Below are positions 15,804 to 23,875 of a stretch of 64,000 bases of DNA, piece after piece (position 1 is the stretch's first letter; the number at the start of each line of letters is the position of its first letter). The notes under the pieces were generated by a model that made no database searches, was not told the origin of the DNA, and saw only the letters and a program-made list of their open reading frames with translations. Source of the DNA: an uncultured Porphyromonadaceae bacterium (GTDB lineage Bacteria; Bacteroidota; Bacteroidia; Bacteroidales; Muribaculaceae); contig CAMKOE010000010.1 in NCBI GenBank assembly GCA_946414395.1, forward strand, positions 1 to 64,000, given 5' to 3'. A program made the position numbers and the translations under genes.

Positions 15804-16832
15804 ATGGAAGACAAGAATAATCTGATAGTCTATTGCGAGTATGACGAGGGCCGCATCGCCGACGTCAGCCTCGAACTCTTGACCAAGGGCCGCACCCTGG
15901 CCACCCGTCTGGGCTGCCGCCTGGAGGCGCTGGTGCTGGGTGACAAACTCGACGGCATCGAGCAGGAGTTGTTCCCCTATGGCGTTGACGTGGTCTATAA
16001 GGTGCAGGACGACCGCCTGTACCCCTACACGTCGTTGCCCCACTCGAGCGTGGTGACCACACTGTTCAAGGAGATTGAGCCGCAGGTGTGCCTCATGGGC
16101 GCCACCACCATCGGCCGTGACCTGGGTCCCCGCGTGTCGTCGTGCCTGCACAGCGGCTTGACCGCCGACTGCACGTCGCTCGAGATTGGTGACCACACCG
16201 ATGCCGTCAAGGGCAAGGAATACAAGGACCTGCTGTACCAGATTCGTCCCGCATTCGGCGGCAACATCGTCGCCACCATCGTCAATCCCGAGTGCCGTCC
16301 CCAGATGGCTACCGTGCGCGAGGGCGTGATGAAGAAGGAAATCTTTGACGCCAACTACAAGGGCGAGGTTGTCAACCTCGATCCCGACAAGTATATCGAT
16401 CCTGCCAGCCTCGTGGTCAAGATCATCGACCGCGAGATCGAGCAGAGCAAGGTCAATATCAAGAATGCCCACATTATCGTGGCTGGTGGCTACGGTATGG
16501 GCAGCAAGGAGAATTTCGACATGTTGTTTGAATTGGCCGACGTGCTCGGCGGTGAGGTGGGTGCGTCACGCGCTGCCGTCGATGCCGGTTTTACCGACCA
16601 TGACCGCCAGATTGGCCAGACGGGCGTCACCGTGCGTCCCAAGTTGTATATCGCCTGCGGTATCTCGGGTCAGATCCAGCACATCGCCGGCATGAACGAG
16701 AGTAGCATCATCATCAGCATCAACACCGACCCCGACGCCCCCATCAACGCGATTGCCGACTATGTGATCACGGGCGCTGTCGAGGACGTGATTCCCAGGC
16801 TCATCAAGCACTACAAGAAGAACTCCAAGTAA
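15804..16832 (+). CDS. etfA: Electron transfer flavoprotein, alpha subunit
   Basis: A 342-residue FixB/EtfA protein and partner of EtfB. The C-terminal FAD domain is clear: RPKLYIACGISGQIQH, then SIIISINTDPDAPI and DYVITGAVEDVIP. The N-terminal domain starts with LIVYCEYDEGRIADVSLELL. The 63-nt gap to etfB and 16-nt gap to the dehydrogenase gene support one operon. Confidence 0.96.
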   Translation: MEDKNNLIVYCEYDEGRIADVSLELLTKGRTLATRLGCRLEALVLGDKLDGIEQELFPYGVDVVYKVQDDRLYPYTSLPHSSVVTTLFKEIEPQVCLMGATTIGRDLGPRVSSCLHSGLTADCTSLEIGDHTDAVKGKEYKDLLYQIRPAFGGNIVATIVNPECRPQMATVREGVMKKEIFDANYKGEVVNLDPDKYIDPASLVVKIIDREIEQSKVNIKNAHIIVAGGYGMGSKENFDMLFELADVLGGEVGASRAAVDAGFTDHDRQIGQTGVTVRPKLYIACGISGQIQHIAGMNESSIIISINTDPDAPINAIADYVITGAVEDVIPRLIKHYKKNSK

Positions 16833-16848
16833 AAAAGACAAGACTACA

Positions 16849-18555
16849 ATGGCTAACTTTTATACCGACAATAAAGCGCTGCGTTATCACCTCAATCACC
16901 CGCTGATGAAGGAGATTGTGGCCCTGCGCGAGCGCAACTACACCCAGTGTGAGAAATTTGACTACGCGCCCCTCGACTTTGAGGACGCGATGGACTCCTA
17001 CGAGCGCGTGCTGGAAATCATCGGCGAGGTGTGCGGTGACATCATCGCCCCCAACGCCAAGGATGTTGACCTGGAGGGTCCCCACCACGAGAACGGCCGC
17101 GTGCGCTATGCCAAGGGTACCGAGGAGAACCTCAAGGCCCTGAACCAGGCTGGACTGATGGGCATCACCTTGCCCCGCCAGTATGGTGGCTTGAACATGT
17201 CGTCGATCCCCTACATCATGGCCGCCGACATGGTGAGCCGTGCCGATGCGGGATTTGTCAACGTGTGGGGCCTGCAGGACTGTGCCGAGACCATCAACGA
17301 GTTTGCCAGCGAGGACCAGAAGGAGCGTTTCCTGCCCCGCACCTGCAAGGGTGAGACCCTGGCCATGGACCTGACCGAGCCCGATGCCGGCAGTGACCTG
17401 CAGTCTGTGATGCTCAAGGCCACCCAGGACGAGGACGGCACTTGGCGCCTCAATGGCGTGAAGCGCTTCATCACCAACGGTGACGGTGACATCTCGCTCG
17501 TGCTGGCACGCAGCGAGGAGGGCACCCGCGACGGCCGCGGCCTGTCGATGTTCATCTATGACAAGCGCGACGGTGGCATGACCGTGCGCCGCATCGAGGA
17601 CAAGATGGGTATCCACGGCAGCCCCACGTGTGAACTCGTGTTCAAGAATGCCAAGGCCGAGTTGTGCGGTGACCGCAAGTTGGGCCTCATCAAGTATGTG
17701 ATGTCGCTGATGAACGGTGCCCGCCTGGGTATCGCTGCACAGAGCGTCGGCGTGAGCGAGGCCGCCTATCAGGAGGCCATCGCCTATGCCCGCAGCCGTG
17801 AGCAGTTCGGCAAGGCCATCATCAACTTCCCCGCCGTGAGCGAGATGATTGCCAACATCAAGGCCAAGTTGGACGCTTCACGCACCCTGCTGTATGAATG
17901 CACCCGCTTTGTGGACATGTACAAGTCACTCGAGGCCATCAGCCGCGAGCGCACCCTCGCCCCCGAGGAGCGCAAGACCATGAAGGCCTATAACCGCCTG
18001 GCCGACGCCTTCACGCCGCTGGCCAAGGGCATGACGAGCGAGTTTTGCAACCAGAATGCCTATGACTGCGTCCAGATTCACGGTGGTAGCGGCTTCATGC
18101 GCGACTATGCCTGCGAGCGCATTTACCGTGATGCCCGCATCACCAGCATCTACGAGGGTACGACCCAGTTGCAGGTGGTAGCCGCCATCCGCCACGTCAC
18201 CACGGGCACCTACCTGAACCAGATCAAGGAGTATGCCGCCCGCGAGTACAGCGAGGCCGTTGCCCCGATGAAGGCCAAACTCGAGCAGATGACCGCCCTC
18301 TATGAGGAAACGATGGAGAAGGTCAAGGCCGTTGACGATGCCGAGTACATCACCTTCCATGCCCGTCGCCTGGTTGAGATGCTGGGCCACATCATCATGG
18401 GCTACCTGCTCATCGGTGACGCCAGCAACGAGCCCGATCTGTTCCTGGACAGCGCCAAGGTCTATGTCAACATGGGCGAGGCTGAGGTAACCCGCCACGC
18501 ACGCTTCATCGGCGCCTTCAACCCCGCCGACCAAGCCGCCTACATGAGGAGTTGA
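16849..18555 (+). CDS. Acyl-CoA dehydrogenase
   Basis: A 568-residue flavoenzyme that oxidizes acyl-CoA and passes electrons to the adjacent EtfAB. Family signatures are AMDLTEPDAGSDLQSV near residue 175, RFITNGDGD near 205, the helical domain with REQFGKAIINFPAVSEMIA near 315, and IYEGTTQLQVVAA near 435. It is about 180 residues longer than the classical 380-residue enzymes because of the extra C-terminal domain of the AcdA/YdiO-like type. The operon would run fatty- or branched-chain acyl-CoA oxidation, or the reverse reductive direction in an anaerobe. Direction and chain length cannot be read from sequence. Confidence 0.95.
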   Translation: MANFYTDNKALRYHLNHPLMKEIVALRERNYTQCEKFDYAPLDFEDAMDSYERVLEIIGEVCGDIIAPNAKDVDLEGPHHENGRVRYAKGTEENLKALNQAGLMGITLPRQYGGLNMSSIPYIMAADMVSRADAGFVNVWGLQDCAETINEFASEDQKERFLPRTCKGETLAMDLTEPDAGSDLQSVMLKATQDEDGTWRLNGVKRFITNGDGDISLVLARSEEGTRDGRGLSMFIYDKRDGGMTVRRIEDKMGIHGSPTCELVFKNAKAELCGDRKLGLIKYVMSLMNGARLGIAAQSVGVSEAAYQEAIAYARSREQFGKAIINFPAVSEMIANIKAKLDASRTLLYECTRFVDMYKSLEAISRERTLAPEERKTMKAYNRLADAFTPLAKGMTSEFCNQNAYDCVQIHGGSGFMRDYACERIYRDARITSIYEGTTQLQVVAAIRHVTTGTYLNQIKEYAAREYSEAVAPMKAKLEQMTALYEETMEKVKAVDDAEYITFHARRLVEMLGHIIMGYLLIGDASNEPDLFLDSAKVYVNMGEAEVTRHARFIGAFNPADQAAYMRS

Positions 18556-18582
18556 TTGCGATAGGCGCTTACTGAAGAGAAG

Positions 18583-18750
18583 GGTAATGATATAAATGGT
18601 GGCCCAAACCCTGCGGGGCAAATGCGAATTTCGCGAATTAAATACATTTTTCACGAATAGTTATTAAACTTTAGTGTAATATGTTTTCTTAGCGAAATAT
18701 GCATCAATAAAACTTCTAGGGTCAACGGCTTTATCACATTTCCTATAGAA
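18583..18750. repeat. Dispersed intergenic element, copy A
   Basis: Homologous along most of its length to 54322-54490. The first 47 nt differ at about five positions (GGTAATGATATA, then TGGCCC, AACCCTGCGGGGC, AATGCGAAT). Later shared words are GTGTAATA.GTTTTCT and AGCGAAA. It lies between the acyl-CoA dehydrogenase and lipoprotein genes. Confidence 0.7.
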
Positions 18751-18754
18751 GAAT

Positions 18755-18794
18755 ATTCAGCCCCCGCCGGCATCATCGCTGGCAGGGGCTGAAT
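18755..18794 (-). terminator. Hairpin after the lipoprotein gene (possibly bidirectional)
   Basis: ATTCAGCCCC (18755-18764) pairs with GGGGCTGAAT (18785-18794), with an inner GCC/GGC. It lies 28 nt past the stop of the minus-strand lipoprotein gene and also downstream of the etf operon. Confidence 0.65.
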
Positions 18795-18821
18795 TGTTAA
18801 GGTGTTTGAAGAGGTCTTGCT

Positions 18822-19331
18822 TTACTCGTAGCGCAGGTTGTTGGCGGCCGAGAAGATGCCGTCCTTTGACACTCTGAAGCCCGTCGAGTTGCCGCTGATC
18901 TTTTTGAGGGTGCTGAGCACCTTGTCGCGGTCAGTGCCCTGGTTGTTGAGGATGGTCACGTTGTTGGTGTAACTGGCTCCCTTGCTGGTCTTGCAAGAGA
19001 AGTTGAACTCGCAGGTGAGGTTGTACTTCTCCTTGGTCAGTTCGGCATCGCTCTTGGTGCTGAACTTGTACATCACGCCAAACTCAGCGGGAAACTTGTC
19101 GCTGGTGACCGTCTTGGTCCACCATGTCGAGGTGACGGGCTCCATGACGTTACGTCCGTTCTCGGCCTTGTAGGTGATAAACACGTTGCAGGCGTCGAGC
19201 AGGTCCTGCGAGAAAGACAGGTTATAGGTCGCCGTGGCTGTTACTTTTTCTTTGGGCTCATCGTCACCGCATGAGGTGAGCGAGAAGGCTGCCATCATGA
19301 GCAGCGTTGTCATGAACAATAATCTTTTCAT
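18822..19331 (-). CDS. Putative lipoprotein of unknown function
   Basis: A 169-residue lipoprotein. The signal peptide ends in the lipobox LTSC (Cys21), followed by GDDEPKE, an acidic +2 region typical of exported Bacteroidetes lipoproteins. The mature part is about 145 residues, mostly predicted beta strand by eye, with no motif I recognize. Confidence 0.8.
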   Translation of the reverse strand: MKRLLFMTTLLMMAAFSLTSCGDDEPKEKVTATATYNLSFSQDLLDACNVFITYKAENGRNVMEPVTSTWWTKTVTSDKFPAEFGVMYKFSTKSDAELTKEKYNLTCEFNFSCKTSKGASYTNNVTILNNQGTDRDKVLSTLKKISGNSTGFRVSKDGIFSAANNLRYE

Positions 19332-19366
19332 TGTCGTCTTGATTGTGTGATTTGTTATGTTTGTTG

Positions 19367-19783
19367 TCAGTTGTCGGCAATTTCTTCCAGGCGGGAGAGG
19401 AAGGCGAGGCGGGCGCCGCGCAGCAGAGTGATGGCGCGCGGCACGATATCGACGAGTTCGGGCGTGGTGTCGGCCAGGATTTCAAAGGCGGCCCACACCG
19501 AGGTCTCCTTGTTCCCGTCCTCGTCGTTCAGGTCCATGGTGTAGAGTTTCACGACCTTGATGTTGCTGTTCACGTCGTTCATGGCGTGTAACACCATGTC
19601 CTCGTTATCCTCGGTGACCTCAAAGATGGCCGGCATCATCAGCCTGAAGTACTGCTCGTCCTCGGGATCCTTGAAATAGAGGAAATTGACGCCCTCGTTC
19701 TTGAAGGCGATGCCGAATGGGGTCTCGTGCGGGCGAAATCCCTCATCGGCCAGATAGTTCATCATCAGTTTGTTTAAGTCCAT
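19367..19783 (-). CDS. YbjN-like small protein, last gene of the kinase-AAA operon
   Basis: A 138-residue acidic cytoplasmic protein. The layout (short helix, FLYFKDPEDEQYFRLMMPAIF sheet, helix, VWAAFEILADTTPEL strand, C-terminal helix) resembles YbjN/type-III-secretion-chaperone-like folds, but I would not name it further. It lies 112 nt behind the kinase-AAA+ gene on the same strand, across a tandem-repeat spacer. A chaperone or adaptor for that enzyme is a reasonable guess. Confidence 0.75.
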   Translation of the reverse strand: MDLNKLMMNYLADEGFRPHETPFGIAFKNEGVNFLYFKDPEDEQYFRLMMPAIFEVTEDNEDMVLHAMNDVNSNIKVVKLYTMDLNDEDGNKETSVWAAFEILADTTPELVDIVPRAITLLRGARLAFLSRLEEIADN

Positions 19784-19877
19784 ATTTTAGTTTTTAGTTT
19801 TTAGTTTTTAGTTTTTAGTTTTAAGTAAGGTTACTAACGCCTGTAAACTTCAAACTCCTAACTCCTAACTCCTAACT
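19784..19877. repeat. Two short tandem repeats in an operon spacer
   Basis: About five TTTTTAG heptamers run from 19784 to 19824. Three AACTCCT heptamers plus AACT run from 19853 to 19877. Both arrays lie between the kinase-AAA+ gene and the YbjN-like gene. Slippage there could change their co-expression. Confidence 0.85.
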
Positions 19878-19895
19878 ATTTACAGTTTGCTGTGT

Positions 19896-21746
19896 TCAAC
19901 GGTAGCCGATGCGGGGCAGTGCGTTGCTGCGGGTGATGCCTTCCATCTTGTCGCGCATCTCCTCATATTCCTTGAGCAGTTCCTGACTGATAGACGGCTT
20001 GATGCCCTCGAGGGTCTTGAGAAGCAGTTCCTGGGTGATGATTTCGTTGTTGAAGGCTGCAATCGTGGCGGCCTCGTTGACGATGTAGGCAATGTCGCTG
20101 GCGACATATCCGTCGGATTTCTGGGCCAGCACCTCGCTGTCGATTTCGCCGCAGGGACGGTCCTTGAGGTAAAGTTCAAACATCAGGCGGCGGGCCGTCA
20201 GGTCTGGCATGGGCACGTACACCTGCTTGTCGATGCGGCCGGTCCTGAGCACGGCGGGATCCACTTTGTCAGGGCGATTGCTGGTCGCGATGACAAAGAT
20301 GCCGCGCTTGCTGCAGTTGTTGAGTTGGGTGAGGAACTCGTTGACCTCGCCGGCCTGGTTGCTGCCGGTGTTGTCACCCGAGCGGTTGGGGACAAACGCG
20401 TCAAACTCGTCGAAGCACAGCACCGTGGGGGCATTCTCCTCGGCCTTCTTGAACAGGTCGGCGATTTTGCCTTGTGAGCCGTGGATGTAGATGGAACCTA
20501 GGTCGCTGGCCTTGACCAGGATGAAGTTAAAGCCGGTCTCCTCGGCAAACTTCTCGGCAAAGAAACTCTTGCCGCAGCCCGGAGGGCCATACAGGAGCAT
20601 GCCGTTGGGCGGCGTGAGGCGGTATTTCTCGGCACGTTCCTTATCCTTGAGAATGAGGATGACGCGCTTGAGCAACATCTCCTTGAGGTCCTCCATGCCG
20701 GCGATGTCGGCAAAGCCGTTGCCGCCGCCGCGCTTGATCTGGACGTCGGCGCTGGTCAACTCGTCGGTAGCCGACTTATAGCCGTCCCCCGAATCGCTGA
20801 TGTCCAGGTCGATGTCGTCTTCGGCACCACGCACCGCTTCTTCCTCGTGACGGGCGGCGATCTGGGCGAGCACCTTCATGGCCTCGTCGCTGTCGTTGCC
20901 GCTCACGAGCAGTGCCAGCATCTGCTCGACAGTCTCAAATCGCTGGGTGTAGCCCAGCGCGAGCCCCATCTTGATGATTTCCTGCAATTTCCTGTCCTTG
21001 ATGTCCTTGACGTCGATTTCGCCTTGCTCTTGACGGGCCTTGCGCACAAGCCTGATTTTATCCTTGCGGCTCATGCCGGGAGTGAATTCCACGTCCCAGG
21101 GGGCTCTGCCTGTGAGCATGGTGTAGAAAACGCCCGTGGCGGCAAAGATGTCGCTGCGCTCGTCATACTTGCCCAGGAACGATTGCCCGCTGGCGTAGCG
21201 CGGGTCCAGGTCGGCTGTGTCAAATGGCGGGGTGCCCATGAAGCATGGCGAGATGTGGCCCATGTCGATGAGTTCGGCCACGCCTCCGGTCTTGCTGCTC
21301 AGCATCACGTTGGTGGGGTTGATGTCGTTGTGCAGCAGCACGCCGGGACGCTCGTGCAGGTACTGCAGGCCCTCGAGCATCTCGATGAAGATCTTCACGG
21401 CGGTTTTCTTGCCGAGTTTGCCCTTGCGCTGCAGTTTCTCGCTCAGCAACTCGCCACTGAAGTAGGTCGCCACCAGGTAGCGGCACTCGCCGGCCTCATC
21501 ACTGCAGGTGCCGTCGGCAATGTAACTGACGATGTTCTTGTGGTTGAGTTGGCGGCAGGCCAGGATTTCGGCCACATTCCCGTCGATGATGAGTCGGTCG
21601 GGCGTGTTCTTGAGGCGGTAAACCTTCATGAAGTAGGGATTGCCGTTCTCGTCCTCGACGCGGTAACTCTCGGCGTAGAGGTTTTCCTTGATCAGGTAAA
21701 CCACGTGCCACCGGTTGTCAACGATTTGTCCTTCCTTGAGTATCAT
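19896..21746 (-). CDS. Protein kinase-like domain fused to AAA+ ATPase
   Basis: A 616-residue cytoplasmic fusion. Residues about 10-285 are a Ser/Thr-kinase-like domain with candidate ATP lysine K41 (YFMKVYRL), helix-C Glu60 and catalytic loop HNDINPTN (Asp141, Asn146). The metal-binding DFG is DMG at 161-163. After an acidic linker (300-345), residues about 346-600 are a classic AAA+ module. It has Walker A GPPGCGKS (387-394), pore-loop aromatic near Tyr420, Walker B VLCFDEFDAF, sensor ATSN (487-490), and arginine finger region DPAVLRTGRID. The start lies 3 nt after the DoxX gene's stop, so the two are coupled. The order kinase then remodelling ATPase suggests phosphorylation-controlled protein remodelling. 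The target is unknown. Confidence 0.9.
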   Translation of the reverse strand: MILKEGQIVDNRWHVVYLIKENLYAESYRVEDENGNPYFMKVYRLKNTPDRLIIDGNVAEILACRQLNHKNIVSYIADGTCSDEAGECRYLVATYFSGELLSEKLQRKGKLGKKTAVKIFIEMLEGLQYLHERPGVLLHNDINPTNVMLSSKTGGVAELIDMGHISPCFMGTPPFDTADLDPRYASGQSFLGKYDERSDIFAATGVFYTMLTGRAPWDVEFTPGMSRKDKIRLVRKARQEQGEIDVKDIKDRKLQEIIKMGLALGYTQRFETVEQMLALLVSGNDSDEAMKVLAQIAARHEEEAVRGAEDDIDLDISDSGDGYKSATDELTSADVQIKRGGGNGFADIAGMEDLKEMLLKRVILILKDKERAEKYRLTPPNGMLLYGPPGCGKSFFAEKFAEETGFNFILVKASDLGSIYIHGSQGKIADLFKKAEENAPTVLCFDEFDAFVPNRSGDNTGSNQAGEVNEFLTQLNNCSKRGIFVIATSNRPDKVDPAVLRTGRIDKQVYVPMPDLTARRLMFELYLKDRPCGEIDSEVLAQKSDGYVASDIAYIVNEAATIAAFNNEIITQELLLKTLEGIKPSISQELLKEYEEMRDKMEGITRSNALPRIGYR

Positions 21747-21749
21747 ATT

Positions 21750-23096
21750 CTAGTTTTTTATTTCCGGTTGTTGGTTGTCGGGTTGTGGATGCTTCTTGTG
21801 TCGCTTGTAGTAGAAGTATCTCACCATCAAGTGGGTGCGGTTGATGACCAGGAGAATGAGCATGGCGGCGAGGTAGGCCAGCATCATGTTGGTCATGATG
21901 CTATCGGCATCATAGTCGTTGCCCATGTCGCTCAACTCGACAGGCTGCTCCACGTCGTTGAGCGACGACAGGGTGCGTTTCCACTTGATGACGCCATCCT
22001 CAAGATAGACCACGGCGGGATTGCCGCGGGCCACCATCTTGAGTTCGCTGTCATCCATGTTATAGATAGGGTAACTGGCCATCGAAATGTCCTGCCACTG
22101 CTCGATCTGCTCGCTTGAGGCTGGCGTGAGGCCGATGACGTCGGCCTGGGCGACCAGGGCGGCATCGTTGATTTCATTCAGGGCAAACGAGTTGACCACG
22201 CCCACCTGGAGCAGGTCGGGGAAGAGCAGCAGCACCGTGCGGCGGCTGTCGGCCAGCACATCAATGGTGACGTTGTTGCCCTCATCGTCTAGGATGGCGA
22301 TGCCCTCGCCTGGATTGCCGTTCTGCACGACCACCTTGCCCCTGGGGCGACGCGCGTGGTAGCGCGTCACATACTGCCAGCCGTCCTCCTCGTCGGGCAG
22401 GCTGTCGATGGTGAACTCGTGCTCCTGTCCGTCCTTGGAATAGATGAAGATGAAGTCATCCTCGCTCTCGACATCGCCCTCGACGGCCGTCTGGGGCACG
22501 AGCCGCGTGCCGACAGGGTAGGGACGGAAATCGATGAGCGGCTGGACAAAGGAGCCATAGTAGGCCACCGCCATGACCAGGGCAAATGACAGGGCCAGCA
22601 CCACCCACTGCACCGCTGGGCCATACAAGCCCCGCAGCGACTTGTTGAACAGCAACAGGTAGATGCAGCCCAGCAACAGCAGCACATTCTTGCCAAAGGT
22701 GGCCCAATTGCTCAAGTGCAGCACATCGCCAAAGCAGCCGCAGTCGGGGACAGCATCGGTCACGGCCAGCCACAGCGTCAACGGCGTCATCAACAGCATC
22801 AATACCAGGGCTAACCATGGCGCACTGCGGCGATAGGCACCCACGACAATGGTGACGCCCAGGACGAACTCCAGCGCCGCCAGGGCCACAGCCGTGAACA
22901 TGGCCGTACCGCTCCATTGGTCCAGTCCCATGGCCATCAGGTAATCGTTCACCTTGTAGAACGTTCCCCAGGGGTCAACCGCCTTGGTAAACCCCGAGAA
23001 GATGAACACGCCTCCCACGGTGAGACGCATGAGCAGCGTCAGCACCAGGCACCACTTCTCGCCCTTTACCGCATTGATGATTGCTTTAATCGTCAT
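21750..23096 (-). CDS. BT_3928-type DoxX/MauE membrane protein
   Basis: A 448-residue inner-membrane protein. The N-terminal half has four or five membrane helices with the DoxX/MauE pattern (LLMRLTVGGVFIFSGFTKAVDP, DCGCFGD near residue 118). Residues about 205-395 are a soluble, thioredoxin-like region, and a last helix is at about 405-425. The CGC motif fits an electron-transfer or redox-partner role. Bacteroidales genomes commonly place this gene beside DUF1599 and tpiA. Here DUF1599 is upstream but tpiA lies about 9 kb away. Confidence 0.88.
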   Translation of the reverse strand: MTIKAIINAVKGEKWCLVLTLLMRLTVGGVFIFSGFTKAVDPWGTFYKVNDYLMAMGLDQWSGTAMFTAVALAALEFVLGVTIVVGAYRRSAPWLALVLMLLMTPLTLWLAVTDAVPDCGCFGDVLHLSNWATFGKNVLLLLGCIYLLLFNKSLRGLYGPAVQWVVLALSFALVMAVAYYGSFVQPLIDFRPYPVGTRLVPQTAVEGDVESEDDFIFIYSKDGQEHEFTIDSLPDEEDGWQYVTRYHARRPRGKVVVQNGNPGEGIAILDDEGNNVTIDVLADSRRTVLLLFPDLLQVGVVNSFALNEINDAALVAQADVIGLTPASSEQIEQWQDISMASYPIYNMDDSELKMVARGNPAVVYLEDGVIKWKRTLSSLNDVEQPVELSDMGNDYDADSIMTNMMLAYLAAMLILLVINRTHLMVRYFYYKRHKKHPQPDNQQPEIKN

Positions 23097-23130
23097 TTTA
23101 CGTCTTCAATCAGGTCCAAACAGTTTGTGT

Positions 23131-23691
23131 TCATGCCCAGGGATGGCTCTCCTCGCCATGCTTGATCAGGGCAAAAACGCTATAGTTGATCATGTCCTGG
23201 TAGTTGGCGTCGATACCCTCGCTCACGATCGTGGCGCCACCGTGGTTCTCAATCTCCTTGGTGCGCTGTATCTTGGTCAGGATCAGGTCGGTGTAACTCG
23301 AGATGCGCATGTCGCGCCATGCCTCGCCATAGTCGGTGTTCTTGGCAATCATCAGGTCCTTGGTGGCCATGATGAGTTCGTCATACAGTTGCAGGGCGCG
23401 TTCTGCGGTGATATCTACCGTGTCGCTGTAGCCCAGCCTCAACTGTATCAACCCGATGACGCCATAGTTGATGATGCCGATGAACTCGGGCCAGATGCCT
23501 TCGCCCACCTTGGTCTCGCCATTGAGTTCCAGCGTGCGGATGCGCTTGGCCTTGATGAAAATCTGGTCGGTCACCGAGCGGGGCCTCAAGATGCGCCACG
23601 AGGGGCCGTAATCCTTCATCTTGTTGATAAACAGTTCACGGCACTGGGCAATGACCTCGTCATATTGTCTGCTGGTATCTTGCATAGTCAA
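23131..23691 (-). CDS. DUF1599 protein
   Basis: A 186-residue cytoplasmic protein with two internally similar halves: KMKDYGPSWRILRP...QIFIKAKRIRTLE and KNTDYGEAWRDMRISSYTDLILTKIQRTKEIE. This duplicated pattern defines DUF1599, whose function is unproved (nucleotide-modification-like folds have been suggested). It is first in the DUF1599-DoxX-kinase/AAA-YbjN operon. A TATCTTTG box at 23726-23719 is a likely promoter element. Confidence 0.9.
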   Translation of the reverse strand: MTMQDTSRQYDEVIAQCRELFINKMKDYGPSWRILRPRSVTDQIFIKAKRIRTLELNGETKVGEGIWPEFIGIINYGVIGLIQLRLGYSDTVDITAERALQLYDELIMATKDLMIAKNTDYGEAWRDMRISSYTDLILTKIQRTKEIENHGGATIVSEGIDANYQDMINYSVFALIKHGEESHPWA

Positions 23692-23875
23692 TTGATGGTT
23701 GAATTATGTATTAACTGACAAAGATACTGCTTTTTTCCTGTGTCTGTCCATCTGGCGGACGTTTTTTTTCACCCGTGTGATAAATGTGGCACAAAACGGC
23801 AGCCGCACCCCCTCCACTGGTAGTGGCAGGGTACGGCCGTCGAACGGTCAAGGTCATCGAGACCTTGGGGGAAAA

